Shown here: positions 20,146 to 28,452 of the stretch, in pieces
How positions within the stretch are numbered: the first letter of the stretch is position 1
Layout of the letters: each line of letters opens with the position of its first letter
Origin: Alphaproteobacteria bacterium
GTDB taxonomy: Bacteria; Pseudomonadota; Alphaproteobacteria; JACAEB01
DNA: 64,000 bases
Reading direction: 5' to 3'
Assembly (NCBI GenBank): GCA_024236075.1
Contig: JACKLE010000003.1
Location: forward strand, 124,001-188,000
The notes under the pieces: generated by a model
Told to the model about the DNA's origin: nothing
Seen by the model: only the letters and a program-made list of their open reading frames with translations
Database searches by the model: none
Position numbers and translations under genes: made by a program

Positions 20146-21264
20146 ATGGAACCCATCAAGGCGATCGGAATGATGAGCGGCACGTCGATGGACGGCATCG
20201 ACGTCGCCCTGCTCGTGACCGACGGCGAGGCCTTCGTGCGCCCCGGCCCGTCGCGGGGCTATCCCTACGAGGCCGACCTGCGCGCCCAGCTCAAGGGCGC
20301 GATGCGCCTCGCGCGCGAGCTCGCGCCCGGAGATCCGGTGCCCGCCGAGATCGCCGCCGCCGAGCGCGAGCTCACGCTTGCCCATGGCGGCGCCGTCGCG
20401 ATGTTCTTCCATCAGGTCGGGGGGCCCGCCTCGGGCACGCGGCTGCTCGGCTTCCACGGCCAGACCATCTTCCACGCGCCGGAGCGCGGCCGCACCTGGC
20501 AGCTCGGCGACGGCCCGCTTCTCGCGCAGGTGACGGGGTTCGATACGGTTCACGACTTCCGCACGGCCGACGTTGCGGCGGGCGGCCAGGGCGCGCCGTT
20601 CGTGCCGCTCTACCACGCCGCGCTCGTCGCGCGCCTGCGCGTGAGGGGGCTCATGGGGCCCGTGGCCGTGCTCAATCTCGGCGGCGTCGGCAATCTCACC
20701 TATGTGGGGCCGGACGGCGCGATCATGGCCTTCGACACGGGTCCCGCCAACGGGCCCATCGACGACTGGATCGAGGCGCATACCGGTCAGCGCATGGACG
20801 CGGACGGCGCCGTCGCCGCGAAGGGGCGGGTCCACGAGGAGCTCGTGCTGGCCGCGCTCGACCACCCCTTCTTCGACCTCGCGCCGCCGAAATCGCTCGA
20901 CCGGGGGGATTTTCCGGCCGACCTCGCGCGCGGGCTCTCGCTCGAGGACGGCGCGGCGACGCTCACCGCCTTTTCGGCCGCCTCGGTCGCCGCCGCGCGG
21001 GATTTCCTGCCCGAGGCTCCCGATCTCTGGATCGCCTGCGGAGGCGGGCGGCGCAACCCGTCGCTCCTCGCCGCGCTCAGGACGCGTCTCGGCGTGCCGG
21101 TCCTCGCCTGCGAGGAGGTGGGCTGGGACGGCGACGCCATCGAGGCGCAGGCCTTCGCCTATCTCGCGGTGCGCAGCCTCCGGGGCCTGCCGCTCTCGCT
21201 GCCGGAGACCACGGGCGTCGTGCGCCCGATGCCCGGAGGACGCCTCGCCAAGGCTCGCCCCTGA
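20146..21264 (+). CDS. anmK: Anhydro-N-acetylmuramic acid kinase
   Basis: AnmK cleaves and phosphorylates 1,6-anhydro-MurNAc recovered from peptidoglycan turnover, giving MurNAc 6-phosphate. The 372-residue actin/hexokinase-fold protein begins AIGMMSGTSMDGIDVAL, the nucleotide-binding signature. It also contains GFHGQTIFH, NLGGVGNLTY, FDTGPANGPIDDW and ACGGGRRNP, all family hallmarks. The ATG at 20146 has GGAG 9 nt upstream; an in-frame ATG at 20107 would add 13 residues that look non-conserved. Confidence 0.95.
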   Translation: MEPIKAIGMMSGTSMDGIDVALLVTDGEAFVRPGPSRGYPYEADLRAQLKGAMRLARELAPGDPVPAEIAAAERELTLAHGGAVAMFFHQVGGPASGTRLLGFHGQTIFHAPERGRTWQLGDGPLLAQVTGFDTVHDFRTADVAAGGQGAPFVPLYHAALVARLRVRGLMGPVAVLNLGGVGNLTYVGPDGAIMAFDTGPANGPIDDWIEAHTGQRMDADGAVAAKGRVHEELVLAALDHPFFDLAPPKSLDRGDFPADLARGLSLEDGAATLTAFSAASVAAARDFLPEAPDLWIACGGGRRNPSLLAALRTRLGVPVLACEEVGWDGDAIEAQAFAYLAVRSLRGLPLSLPETTGVVRPMPGGRLAKARP

Positions 21265-21267
21265 GCC

Positions 21268-21924
21268 CTATTCCGCCTGGGCCGCCTCGGCGCGGCGCCT
21301 CTCGACATAGGTCTCGACGGTCCCGGCGAGCTCGTCGAGCTGCTCCTCGTAGAAATGGTTGGCGCCGTGGATGTCGGCGAAGTCGACCTTGATAGCCTTC
21401 TGGCTCTGGAGCCGCTCGAGGAGCTTCTGCACGGCGGGCCTCGGCGCGACCTGGTCGTCGTCGCCGTGGATGATGAGGCCGGAGGACGGGCAGGGCGCGA
21501 GGAAGCCGAAGTCGAACATGTTCGCCGGCGGCGAGACCGCGATGAAGCCGACCAGCTCGGGCCGCCGCATGAGGAGCTGCATCGCGACCCAGGAGCCGAA
21601 GGAGAAGCCCGCGATCCAGCATTCGCTGGCGTTCGGGTTCGTGAGCTGCAGCCAGTCGAGCGCGGAGGCCGCGTCGGAGAGCTCGCCCACGCCGCTGTCG
21701 AACTGCCCCTGGCTGCGTCCGACGCCGCGGAAGTTGAAGCGCAGCACCGAGAAGCCGCGGCGCTGGAAGGCATAATAAATCTCGTAGACCACCCGATTGT
21801 TCATCGTTCCGCCGTAGACCGGGTGGGGATGGAGCACGAGGGCGAGAGGCGGACGCGGCGTCGCGCTGTGATGGTAGCGGCCTTCCAGACGCCCGGCGGG
21901 GCCGTTGAAGATCACCTCGGGCAT
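21268..21924 (-). CDS. Alpha/beta hydrolase beside the suf operon
   Basis: A 218-residue hydrolase with the opening LVLHPHPVYGGTMNN, nucleophile elbow GFSFGSW, acid region IHGDDDQV and catalytic His in IHGANHFY. This compact dienelactone-hydrolase-like family commonly sits next to iscR and the suf genes in Hyphomicrobiales; its substrate is unknown. The ATG at 21924 has AAGGAG 10 nt upstream. It is divergent from iscR with 214 nt between the starts, so the IscR-type control region could act on both. It converges with anmK, 3 nt apart. Confidence 0.85.
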   Translation of the reverse strand: MPEVIFNGPAGRLEGRYHHSATPRPPLALVLHPHPVYGGTMNNRVVYEIYYAFQRRGFSVLRFNFRGVGRSQGQFDSGVGELSDAASALDWLQLTNPNASECWIAGFSFGSWVAMQLLMRRPELVGFIAVSPPANMFDFGFLAPCPSSGLIIHGDDDQVAPRPAVQKLLERLQSQKAIKVDFADIHGANHFYEEQLDELAGTVETYVERRRAEAAQAE

Positions 21925-21998
21925 AGATGCACTTCTCCTTACTCCGACGCCCCAGGAGCGCTCGACCGCCTGCGCGGCACGTCCGTCGGCGCCAATTC

Positions 21999-22027
21999 TT
22001 GACTTTTCCAGTCGGGATTTATATTCC
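21999..22027 (+). promoter_or_regulatory. Probable promoter and Rrf2-type operator for the suf operon
   Basis: TTGACT (21999-22004) and TATTCC (22022-22027) are spaced 17 nt. Overlapping them is an inverted repeat GACT-N5-AGTC (22001-22013). It is the most AT-rich patch in the area. It lies about 110 nt upstream of the iscR-like gene, so autoregulation by that protein is the likely role; this is inferred. Confidence 0.5.
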
Positions 22028-22138
22028 CGGACCGAGGGCGCAAGGGGCGTCCGCGCGAGGGGCCCGGGGGGCCGCGCGACGGCGGGTCTTCTAGCACACA
22101 GTGAGAGGCGCCGGGCAAGGAAAACCGGCGTTGGCACC

Positions 22139-22603
22139 ATGAAGCTCAGCACACGCGGCCGCTATGCCGTCATGGCGATGGCCGATCTCGCGAAGGCCGG
22201 CCAGGCGCGTCCCGTGACGCTGGCCGAAATCGCCGGACGCCAGGCGATCCCCGCAGCCTATCTCGAGCAGCTCTTCGGCAAGCTCGGCCGCGCTGGGCTC
22301 GTCGTCGGCGCGCGCGGGCCGGGAGGCGGCTATCGCCTCGCCCGCGCGCCGGCCGAAACGCATATCGCGGACATCGTCCTCGCCGTCGACGAGCCGATCA
22401 AGGCGACGCGCTGCACGGACGGCTCGGCGGAAGGCTGCCTCATGGCCGGCGAGCGCTGCCTCACCCACGATCTTTGGGAAGAGCTCGGGCGCCAGATTCA
22501 CGGCTTCCTCGCGGAAGTCACGCTCGCCGACGTCATCGAGAAGCGCGTGCGGGGCAGGGCCGGAACGCGGGCCGAGGCCCGTGCGCCGGCGATCGCGCGG
22601 TGA
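22139..22603 (+). CDS. iscR: Rrf2 family Fe-S regulator, IscR type
   Basis: A 154-residue winged-helix regulator that should sense the cell's iron-sulfur cluster status and control the operon it heads. The DNA-binding half starts MKLSTRGRYAVMAMADLA, followed by EIAGRQAIPAAYLEQLFGKL and the wing GPGGGYRLA. Three cluster-ligating cysteines are present at 92, 100 and 107 (CTDGSAEGC then GERCLTH), with wider spacing than the E. coli C-x5-C-x5-C arrangement. The start is fixed by homology at MKLSTRGRYA. The stop lies 8 nt before the cysteine desulfurase start. Confidence 0.92.
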   Translation: MKLSTRGRYAVMAMADLAKAGQARPVTLAEIAGRQAIPAAYLEQLFGKLGRAGLVVGARGPGGGYRLARAPAETHIADIVLAVDEPIKATRCTDGSAEGCLMAGERCLTHDLWEELGRQIHGFLAEVTLADVIEKRVRGRAGTRAEARAPAIAR

Positions 22604-22611
22604 GAGGCCCC

Positions 22612-23772
22612 ATGGCGCGCCCCACCGCCTATCTCGACTGCAACGCCACGGCGCCGGTTCGGCCCGAGGTCGCCGAGGCCGTGAGCGCGGCGCTCCGGGA
22701 GGGCGGCAACGCGTCCTCGGTGCACGGGCCCGGCAGGCGCGCGCGGGCGCGCATCGAAGCGGCCCGCGAGGCGGTGAAGGCGCTTGTCGGCGCCGCCCGC
22801 GCCGAGCTCGTTTTCACGAGCGGCGGCAGCGAGGCGAACGCGCTCGCGCTTTGCGGCCTGGCGAGCGCGAACCGGGTCGGGGCCGTGCTCATCGGCGCGA
22901 CCGAGCACCCCTCGGCCGGCGAGGCGGCGCGGTCCCTCGGGCTGCCGGTCGCGGAAATTCCCGTCGGGCGCGACGGCGTTCCGATCGCGGCCGAGGCCGT
23001 GGCGCGCGTCGAGGAGATCCGCGCGGCGCGCGGGAGGCCGCTCGTCGCCCTCATGCTCGCGAACAACGAGACGGGCGTGCTCGCGCCGGTCGCGGAGCTG
23101 GCGCGCGCCATCCGCGGCGCGGCGCCCGACGCGCTCATCCATTGCGACGCCGTCCAGGCGGCAGGAAAGATCCCGGTCGATTTCGCGGCGCTCGGCGTCG
23201 ACAGCCTGAGCCTTTCGGCGCACAAGCTCGGCGGGCCGCAGGGCGTGGGCGCGCTCGTGCTCGCCGAGGGCGTTCTCCTCGCCGCGCGGCAAAGAGGCGG
23301 CGGCCAGGAGAAGGGCTATCGTGCGGGCACGGAGAATGGGCCCGGCATTGCGGGCTTCGGCCGCGCCGCCGAGCTTTGCGCGGCCGAGGCGGCGGACGGG
23401 CCGCGGCTCGCCGCGCTGCGCGACCGGCTCGAGGCGCATGCGCGGCGCATTGCCTCTGGGCTCGAGATTGCCGGAGCCGGCGCGCCGCGCCTGCCCAATA
23501 CGAGCGCGCTCGTCTTTCCGGGCGTCAAGGCCGAGACGCTGGTCATGGCGCTCGACCTCGCCGGCGTCGCGGTGAGCTCGGGCAGCGCCTGCTCGAGCGG
23601 CAAGGTGCGCGAGAGCCATGTGCTGAAGGCGATGGGCTTCGGCGCGGACGCGGCGAGCGGCGTGCGCGTGAGCCTCGGCTGGGCGAGCCGGGAGGAGGAG
23701 GTCGACCTCTTCCTCGAGGCGCTCGCGGGCCATTTTGCCAGGCGCGTCCAATTAGCGGGAGCCTCGGCATGA
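22612..23772 (+). CDS. Cysteine desulfurase, NifS/IscS (class I) type
   Basis: A PLP enzyme of 386 residues that removes sulfur from cysteine as a persulfide for cluster assembly. PLP-site features are LSLSAHKLGGPQG (Schiff-base Lys), HCDAVQAAGKIPVD and TSGGSEANAL. The catalytic Cys is in SSGSACSSGKVRESHVL, the extended loop of class I enzymes. The same operon also has a class II enzyme (sufS), so the cell has two desulfurases in one unit, a common state in Hyphomicrobiales. Its stop overlaps the sufB start (ATGA). Confidence 0.92.
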   Translation: MARPTAYLDCNATAPVRPEVAEAVSAALREGGNASSVHGPGRRARARIEAAREAVKALVGAARAELVFTSGGSEANALALCGLASANRVGAVLIGATEHPSAGEAARSLGLPVAEIPVGRDGVPIAAEAVARVEEIRAARGRPLVALMLANNETGVLAPVAELARAIRGAAPDALIHCDAVQAAGKIPVDFAALGVDSLSLSAHKLGGPQGVGALVLAEGVLLAARQRGGGQEKGYRAGTENGPGIAGFGRAAELCAAEAADGPRLAALRDRLEAHARRIASGLEIAGAGAPRLPNTSALVFPGVKAETLVMALDLAGVAVSSGSACSSGKVRESHVLKAMGFGADAASGVRVSLGWASREEEVDLFLEALAGHFARRVQLAGASA

Positions 23773-25220
23773 GCGAGACGAAGGCCACGGACATTCGCGA
23801 TCAGGCGGGCGAGCGCTACAAATACGGCTTCGTCACCGAGATCGAGACCGAGCGCGCGCCCAAGGGCCTCAGCGAGGAGGTCGTGCGCTTCATCTCGGCC
23901 AAGAAGGGCGAGCCCGAATGGCTGCTCGACTGGCGCCTCGCGGCCTTCCGCCGCTGGCAGGCGATGAGCGAGCCCAAATGGGCGCGCGTCCACTATCCGC
24001 CCATCGATTTCCAGAACGCCTATTACTACGCCGCGCCGAAGGGCAAGAAGGCGCGCTACGAGAGCCTGGACGACGTCGATCCCGAGCTCCTCAAGACCTA
24101 CGAGAAGCTCGGCATTCCGCTCCAGGAGCAGAAGATGCTCGCGGGCGTCGCGGTCGACGCGGTGTTCGATTCCGTCTCCATCGCGACGACGTTCCGCGAG
24201 AAGCTCGCCGAGGCCGGCGTCATCTTCTGCCCGATCTCAGAGGCCGTGCACAAATGCCCCGAGATCGTGAAGCAGTATCTCGGCTCGGTGGTGCCGCCCA
24301 CGGACAATTTCTACGCGACGCTCAACTCGGCGGTCTATTCGGACGGCTCCTTCGTCTACATCCCGCCGGGCGTGAGATGCCCCATGGAGCTCTCGACCTA
24401 CTTCCGCATCAACGAGGCGGAGACCGGCCAGTTCGAGCGCACGCTCATCATCGCCGACAAGGGCTCCTATGTGAGCTATCTCGAGGGCTGCACGGCGCCG
24501 ATGCGCTCCGAGCACCAGCTCCACGCGGCCGTGGTCGAGCTCGTCGCGCTCGAGGATGCCGAGATCAAATATTCGACCGTGCAGAACTGGTATCCGGGCG
24601 ACGCGGAAGGGCGCGGCGGCATCTACAATTTCGTGACCAAGCGCGGCCAGTGCCGCGGGGCGCGCTCGAAGATCTCGTGGACGCAGGTCGAGACGGGCTC
24701 GGCCATCACCTGGAAATATCCGAGCTGCGTCCTCATGGGCGAGGGCTCGGTCGGAGAATTCTACTCGATCGCCATCGTCAACAACCGTCAGCAGGCGGAC
24801 ACCGGCACAAAGATGGTGCATCTCGGCAAGGGGACGCGCTCGCGCATCATCTCCAAGGGCATCTCGGCCGGGCACGCCGACAACACCTATCGCGGCCTCG
24901 TCTCGGTGCATCCGAAGGCCAGTGGCGCGCGCAACTTCACGCAGTGCGACTCCCTGCTCATCGGCCCGGACTGCGGCGCCCACACGGTGCCCTATATCGA
25001 GAGCCGCAATCCCTCGGCCCAGATCGAGCACGAGGCCACGACCTCGAAGATCTCGGAGGACGAGCTCTTCTATTGCATGAGCCGCGGCCTCGACGCCGAG
25101 AGCGCCGTCGCGCTCATCGTCAACGGCTTCGTGCGCGACGTGCTCCAGCAGCTCCCCATGGAGTTCGCCGTCGAGGCCCAGAAGCTGGTCGCGATCAGTC
25201 TGGAGGGGGCCGTCGGATGA
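23769..25220 (+). CDS. sufB: Fe-S cluster scaffold subunit SufB
   Basis: SufB is the main scaffold of the SufBC2D complex on which Fe-S clusters are built. The 483-residue protein has the family length. It contains KYGFVTEIETERAPKGL at the N-terminus, the region GQCRGARSKISWTQVETGSAITWKYPSC, the QADTGTKMVHLGKGTRS segment, and the C-terminal core with ARNFTQCDSLLIG and EHEATTSKISEDELFYCMSRG holding the conserved Cys and Glu. The start overlaps the desulfurase stop and its own stop overlaps the next start (ATGA), so the operon is tightly coupled through here. Confidence 0.97.
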   Translation: MSETKATDIRDQAGERYKYGFVTEIETERAPKGLSEEVVRFISAKKGEPEWLLDWRLAAFRRWQAMSEPKWARVHYPPIDFQNAYYYAAPKGKKARYESLDDVDPELLKTYEKLGIPLQEQKMLAGVAVDAVFDSVSIATTFREKLAEAGVIFCPISEAVHKCPEIVKQYLGSVVPPTDNFYATLNSAVYSDGSFVYIPPGVRCPMELSTYFRINEAETGQFERTLIIADKGSYVSYLEGCTAPMRSEHQLHAAVVELVALEDAEIKYSTVQNWYPGDAEGRGGIYNFVTKRGQCRGARSKISWTQVETGSAITWKYPSCVLMGEGSVGEFYSIAIVNNRQQADTGTKMVHLGKGTRSRIISKGISAGHADNTYRGLVSVHPKASGARNFTQCDSLLIGPDCGAHTVPYIESRNPSAQIEHEATTSKISEDELFYCMSRGLDAESAVALIVNGFVRDVLQQLPMEFAVEAQKLVAISLEGAVG

Positions 25221-25774
25221 ACGCGCTGGACAGGACGCAATCGACGAGATGCTCGTTCTGCCGGAGCGGCATCGGCGAGATACGCAGCCTCGTGGTCTCG
25301 GGCCTTCCGCCGGTCTTCATCTGCGACGGCTGCATCCGCCTGTGCTCGGACGTCCTCGACCACGAGATGGGCGAGGGCGCGGTCCCGGCGGGCGTGAAGG
25401 CGCTCGGCCCGCTCCTGGCGATCGACCACGTGCAGCTCGCCATGCCGGCGGGGCGCGAGGACGAGGCCCGCGCCTTCTATGGCGCGCTTCTGGGGCTGAC
25501 CGAGGTCGAAAAGCCGCCGGCGCTCGCGCGGCGCGGCGGATGCTGGTTCGAGCGGCCCGGCATCAGGGTGCATCTCGGCGTCGAGGCGGATTTTCGCGCG
25601 GCCCGCAAGGCGCATGTCGCGTTCCTCGTCGCCGATTACGAGGGCCTCAGGGCCGCCATCGCCGATGCCGGATTCGAGGTCGTGGGGGACGACGCCTTGG
25701 AGGGGACGCAGCGCTTCTTCGCCTTCGATCCCTTCGGCAACCGCCTCGAATTCATCCGTGGGGAGAGGGGCTGA
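25217..25774 (+). CDS. ClpX-type C4 zinc finger fused to a glyoxalase (VOC) domain
   Basis: A 185-residue two-domain protein. Residues about 11-46 form a zinc finger of the ClpX kind: Cys12-x2-Cys15-x20-Cys36-x2-Cys39, with CSFC and VFICDGCIRLC closely matching CSFC and VFICDECVELC of the true ClpX encoded in this window at 61579. There is no AAA+ module. Residues about 66-183 form a vicinal-oxygen-chelate fold: IDHVQLAM, LRAAIADAGFEV, and FAFDPFGNRLEFI, with His, His (KAHVAF) and Glu as likely metal ligands. Its start overlaps the sufB stop by 4 nt, so it is translated with the suf genes. The function is unknown; a ClpXP-adaptor-like or metal-sensing role is only inferred. Confidence 0.85.
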   Translation: MNALDRTQSTRCSFCRSGIGEIRSLVVSGLPPVFICDGCIRLCSDVLDHEMGEGAVPAGVKALGPLLAIDHVQLAMPAGREDEARAFYGALLGLTEVEKPPALARRGGCWFERPGIRVHLGVEADFRAARKAHVAFLVADYEGLRAAIADAGFEVVGDDALEGTQRFFAFDPFGNRLEFIRGERG

Positions 25775-25775
25775 G

Positions 25776-26327
25776 ATGTATTTCTCGGGAGAGACCGTCG
25801 TCGCGGCCATGGCCGCCCTCGTCAGCATCGTCTTCGCGGTGCTGTCGATGATCTCGTCGCGGTCCCAGTTCCGCGCGCAGTTCCGCCTCGAATGGACGAA
25901 GCGCGTGCTCGACTGGGGCGACCGGGCCGTCGCCGAGATGAGCCGGGCTTACGAGGTCGTGAAGGCGCGCCCGCCCGACGCGCCCGCCGAGGTGATGGAG
26001 AGCATGGCGATCCTCGCGGGGCTCGTCGATCAGGGCCGCATGTTCTTCAAGAACGACGAATCCTCGGGGATCGGCAAGGAGAAGCCCTCGGCCTATCGGG
26101 GCCATCGCCCCAAGGTGCTCGACTACATCGTCGCGGCCTATGACGCGCTCGCCCGGTTCGAGCCGGGCCTCGGCAGCGAGGCCGCCGGCGCGATCACGGC
26201 CGAGCTCTGGGAGAACAAGCGCCATTTCGTCTCGCAGCTTCGCGACGAGATCCGCATCGACTGGCTCCACAAGGCCGCCGGCTATTCGCGTCCCGCGGCC
26301 GGCACGGGCCGCGGCGCCGCGGCATGA
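25776..26327 (+). CDS. One-helix membrane protein of unknown function in the suf operon
   Basis: A 183-residue protein I do not recognise. Residues about 5-25 form one transmembrane helix (TVVAAMAALVSIVFAVLSMI). The rest is a soluble, mostly helical domain rich in Arg, Trp and Glu (FRLEWTKRVLDWGDRAVAEM, then RMFFKNDESSGIGKEKPSAYRGHRPKVLDYIVAAYDAL). The N-out or N-in orientation is not decidable by eye, but the basic residues after the helix suggest a cytoplasmic C-terminal domain. The start lies 1 nt after the previous stop, and the stop overlaps the sufC start (ATGA), so it is fully embedded between sufB and sufC. Confidence 0.8.
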   Translation: MYFSGETVVAAMAALVSIVFAVLSMISSRSQFRAQFRLEWTKRVLDWGDRAVAEMSRAYEVVKARPPDAPAEVMESMAILAGLVDQGRMFFKNDESSGIGKEKPSAYRGHRPKVLDYIVAAYDALARFEPGLGSEAAGAITAELWENKRHFVSQLRDEIRIDWLHKAAGYSRPAAGTGRGAAA

Positions 26328-27088
26328 GCACGGAAGGAGCGAGCGCGGTGCTCGAGATCGAGAACCTTCATGTCGCGGTCGGCGGCAAGGCCATCCTCAA
26401 CGGGATCGGCCTTAGGCTGAACGCGGGCGAGATCCATGCGGTGATGGGTCCGAACGGCTCGGGAAAGTCGACGCTTTCCTATGTCCTCGCGGGCCGCGAC
26501 GGCTACGAGGTGACCGAGGGCGACATCCGCTTCGAGGGCGAGAGCCTGCTCGGCCTCGCGCCCGACGCGCGCGCGGCGAAGGGCCTCTTCCTCGCCCTGC
26601 AATATCCGATCGAGATCCCCGGCGTCACGACGATGAACTTCCTCCGCACGACGACGAATGCGGTGCGCAAGGCGCGGGGAATGGCGGAGCTCGACGCGCC
26701 GTCGTTCCTGCGCCTCGTGCGCGAGCGGGCGAAGAAGCTCAACGTGCCCGACGAGATGCTGAAGCGCGCGCTCAATGTCGGCTTCTCGGGCGGCGAGAAG
26801 AAGCGCGCCGAGATCCTGCAGATGAGCCTTCTGGAGCCCAAGCTCGCCATCCTGGACGAGACGGATTCCGGCCTCGACATCGACGCGCTGAAGCTCGTCG
26901 CCGAGGGCGTCAACGCCTGGATGGGCCCCGAGCGCGCCGCGCTCGTCATCACGCACTACCAGCGCCTCTTGAAGCACATCGTGCCGAGCCACGTGCACGT
27001 GCTCGCGGGCGGACGCATCGTGCGCTCGGGCGGGCCGGAGCTCGCCGAGGAGCTCGAGCGCGTCGGCTATGACGGCGTGGCGGCGTGA
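26324..27088 (+). CDS. sufC: Fe-S assembly ATPase SufC
   Basis: SufC is the ABC-type ATPase of the SufBC2D scaffold. In its 254 residues: Walker A GPNGSGKST, the SufC-specific LALQYPIEIPGV segment, signature FSGGEKKRAEI, Walker B LAILDETDSGLDIDALK and the H-loop ITHYQRLL. The long insertion between Walker A and the signature is as expected. It starts within the stop codon of the preceding membrane-protein gene. Confidence 0.97.
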   Translation: MSTEGASAVLEIENLHVAVGGKAILNGIGLRLNAGEIHAVMGPNGSGKSTLSYVLAGRDGYEVTEGDIRFEGESLLGLAPDARAAKGLFLALQYPIEIPGVTTMNFLRTTTNAVRKARGMAELDAPSFLRLVRERAKKLNVPDEMLKRALNVGFSGGEKKRAEILQMSLLEPKLAILDETDSGLDIDALKLVAEGVNAWMGPERAALVITHYQRLLKHIVPSHVHVLAGGRIVRSGGPELAEELERVGYDGVAA

Positions 27089-27099
27089 GGAACGAGCCC

Positions 27100-28452
27100 A
27101 TGACACGCGCGGCCGAGGCAACGGCAAAGCCGGTGGAGACGGCGGAGGAGCAGATCCTCGCCGCCTTCTCGGCGCGCGCCGGCGCGCTGCCCGGCGCCCG
27201 GCACCCGGCGGTCCGCGCCGCGCGCGAGGAGGCCATGGCCCATTTCGCCGTGGCAGGCCTGCCGCACCGCCGCATGGAGGCATGGAAGTACACGGATCTG
27301 AGCCGGCGGCTTTCCGCCGTGCCGGGGCTCGCGCCCCTCGATGCGGCGCCGGCGGAGTCCGCGCCGGCCTTCGACGTCGCGGGCTGGCGCGTGGCGCGCT
27401 TCGCCGGCGGAAGCCTCGCGAGCGGTCCGGAGGACGGCGGCGGAGCGCATTTGGTGCGCCTTTCCGAGGCGCTTGACGAGGGCGCATCGCGTGCGCTCGA
27501 CGCTCTGAAGCTGAGCGAAGATGCGGATTCCGTCGCGGCTCTCGTGGCCGCGCTCGCCCATGACGGCATCCTCGTCACGGTTCCCAAAGGCGCACATGTT
27601 GCGCTGCCGCTGGGCCTTGTCCTTCGTGCTGCACAGCGTGCGCCCGAGGCGTCCTTCGTGCGCCTGTCGGTCCGCGTCGAGGAGGGCGCGGATCTCACGC
27701 TGGTCGAGGACCATGCCGGCCGCTCCGGCCTCGCGATGGTCCATCTCGACGCGCGGCTGGAGGCCGGCGCACGGCTTGCGCATCTGCGCCTTCAGGACGA
27801 GGGCGCGGGGCTCACCCATCTCGCGCGCAGCGACGTGCGCCTCGCGCGCGATGCGCACTACGTGCACGGCTTCGCGAGCCTCGGCGCGGGCCTTTCCCGC
27901 CACGAGCTGCGCATCACGCTCGAAGGCTCGGGCGCGCAGGCGCGTCTCCTCGGCGCCTGGCTCGCCGGCGCCGGGCGGCACGCGGACACGACGACGCTCG
28001 TGCGCCATGCCGCGCCGCATTGCACGTCGCTGCAGACGATCAAGGGCGTCGTCGCGCCCGAGGGGCGCGGCGTCTTCCAGGGCCTCGTCAGCGTCGCGCG
28101 CGGAGCGGCGGGCACGAGCGGCCATCAGCTCGCCAAGGCGCTGCTTCTCGGGCCGAGGGCCGAGGTCGATCAGAAGCCGGAGCTCGAGATCTTCGCCGAC
28201 GACGTGAAGTGCAGCCACGGCGCGAGCGTCGGCGAGCTCGACGAGGACGCGCTCTTCTATCTGCGCGCGCGCGGCCTTCCCGAGCCGCAGGCCCGCGCGC
28301 TTCTCACCGGCGCGTTTCTCGGGGAGATCTTCGATGGCCTGACCGAAAGCTTCGGCGGAGCGCTGGCGGATGTCGTCCGGGTTTCGGCGGAAGCGGGCCT
28401 CGCCGCGATGACGCGGGACGTGGCCGCCGGAAAAGCGGGGAGCGGCCCATGA
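27100..28452 (+). CDS. sufD: Fe-S assembly subunit SufD
   Basis: SufD is the SufB paralogue that completes the scaffold. The product is 450 residues, with the N-terminal HRRMEAWKYTDLSRR motif and the C-terminal beta-helix core KPELEIFADDVKCSHGASVGELDEDALFYLRARGL, which holds the conserved His and Cys region. I chose the ATG at 27100 because GAGGA stands 8 nt upstream; a GTG at 27085 that overlaps the sufC stop would add five residues. The stop overlaps the sufS start. Confidence 0.95.
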   Translation: MTRAAEATAKPVETAEEQILAAFSARAGALPGARHPAVRAAREEAMAHFAVAGLPHRRMEAWKYTDLSRRLSAVPGLAPLDAAPAESAPAFDVAGWRVARFAGGSLASGPEDGGGAHLVRLSEALDEGASRALDALKLSEDADSVAALVAALAHDGILVTVPKGAHVALPLGLVLRAAQRAPEASFVRLSVRVEEGADLTLVEDHAGRSGLAMVHLDARLEAGARLAHLRLQDEGAGLTHLARSDVRLARDAHYVHGFASLGAGLSRHELRITLEGSGAQARLLGAWLAGAGRHADTTTLVRHAAPHCTSLQTIKGVVAPEGRGVFQGLVSVARGAAGTSGHQLAKALLLGPRAEVDQKPELEIFADDVKCSHGASVGELDEDALFYLRARGLPEPQARALLTGAFLGEIFDGLTESFGGALADVVRVSAEAGLAAMTRDVAAGKAGSGP

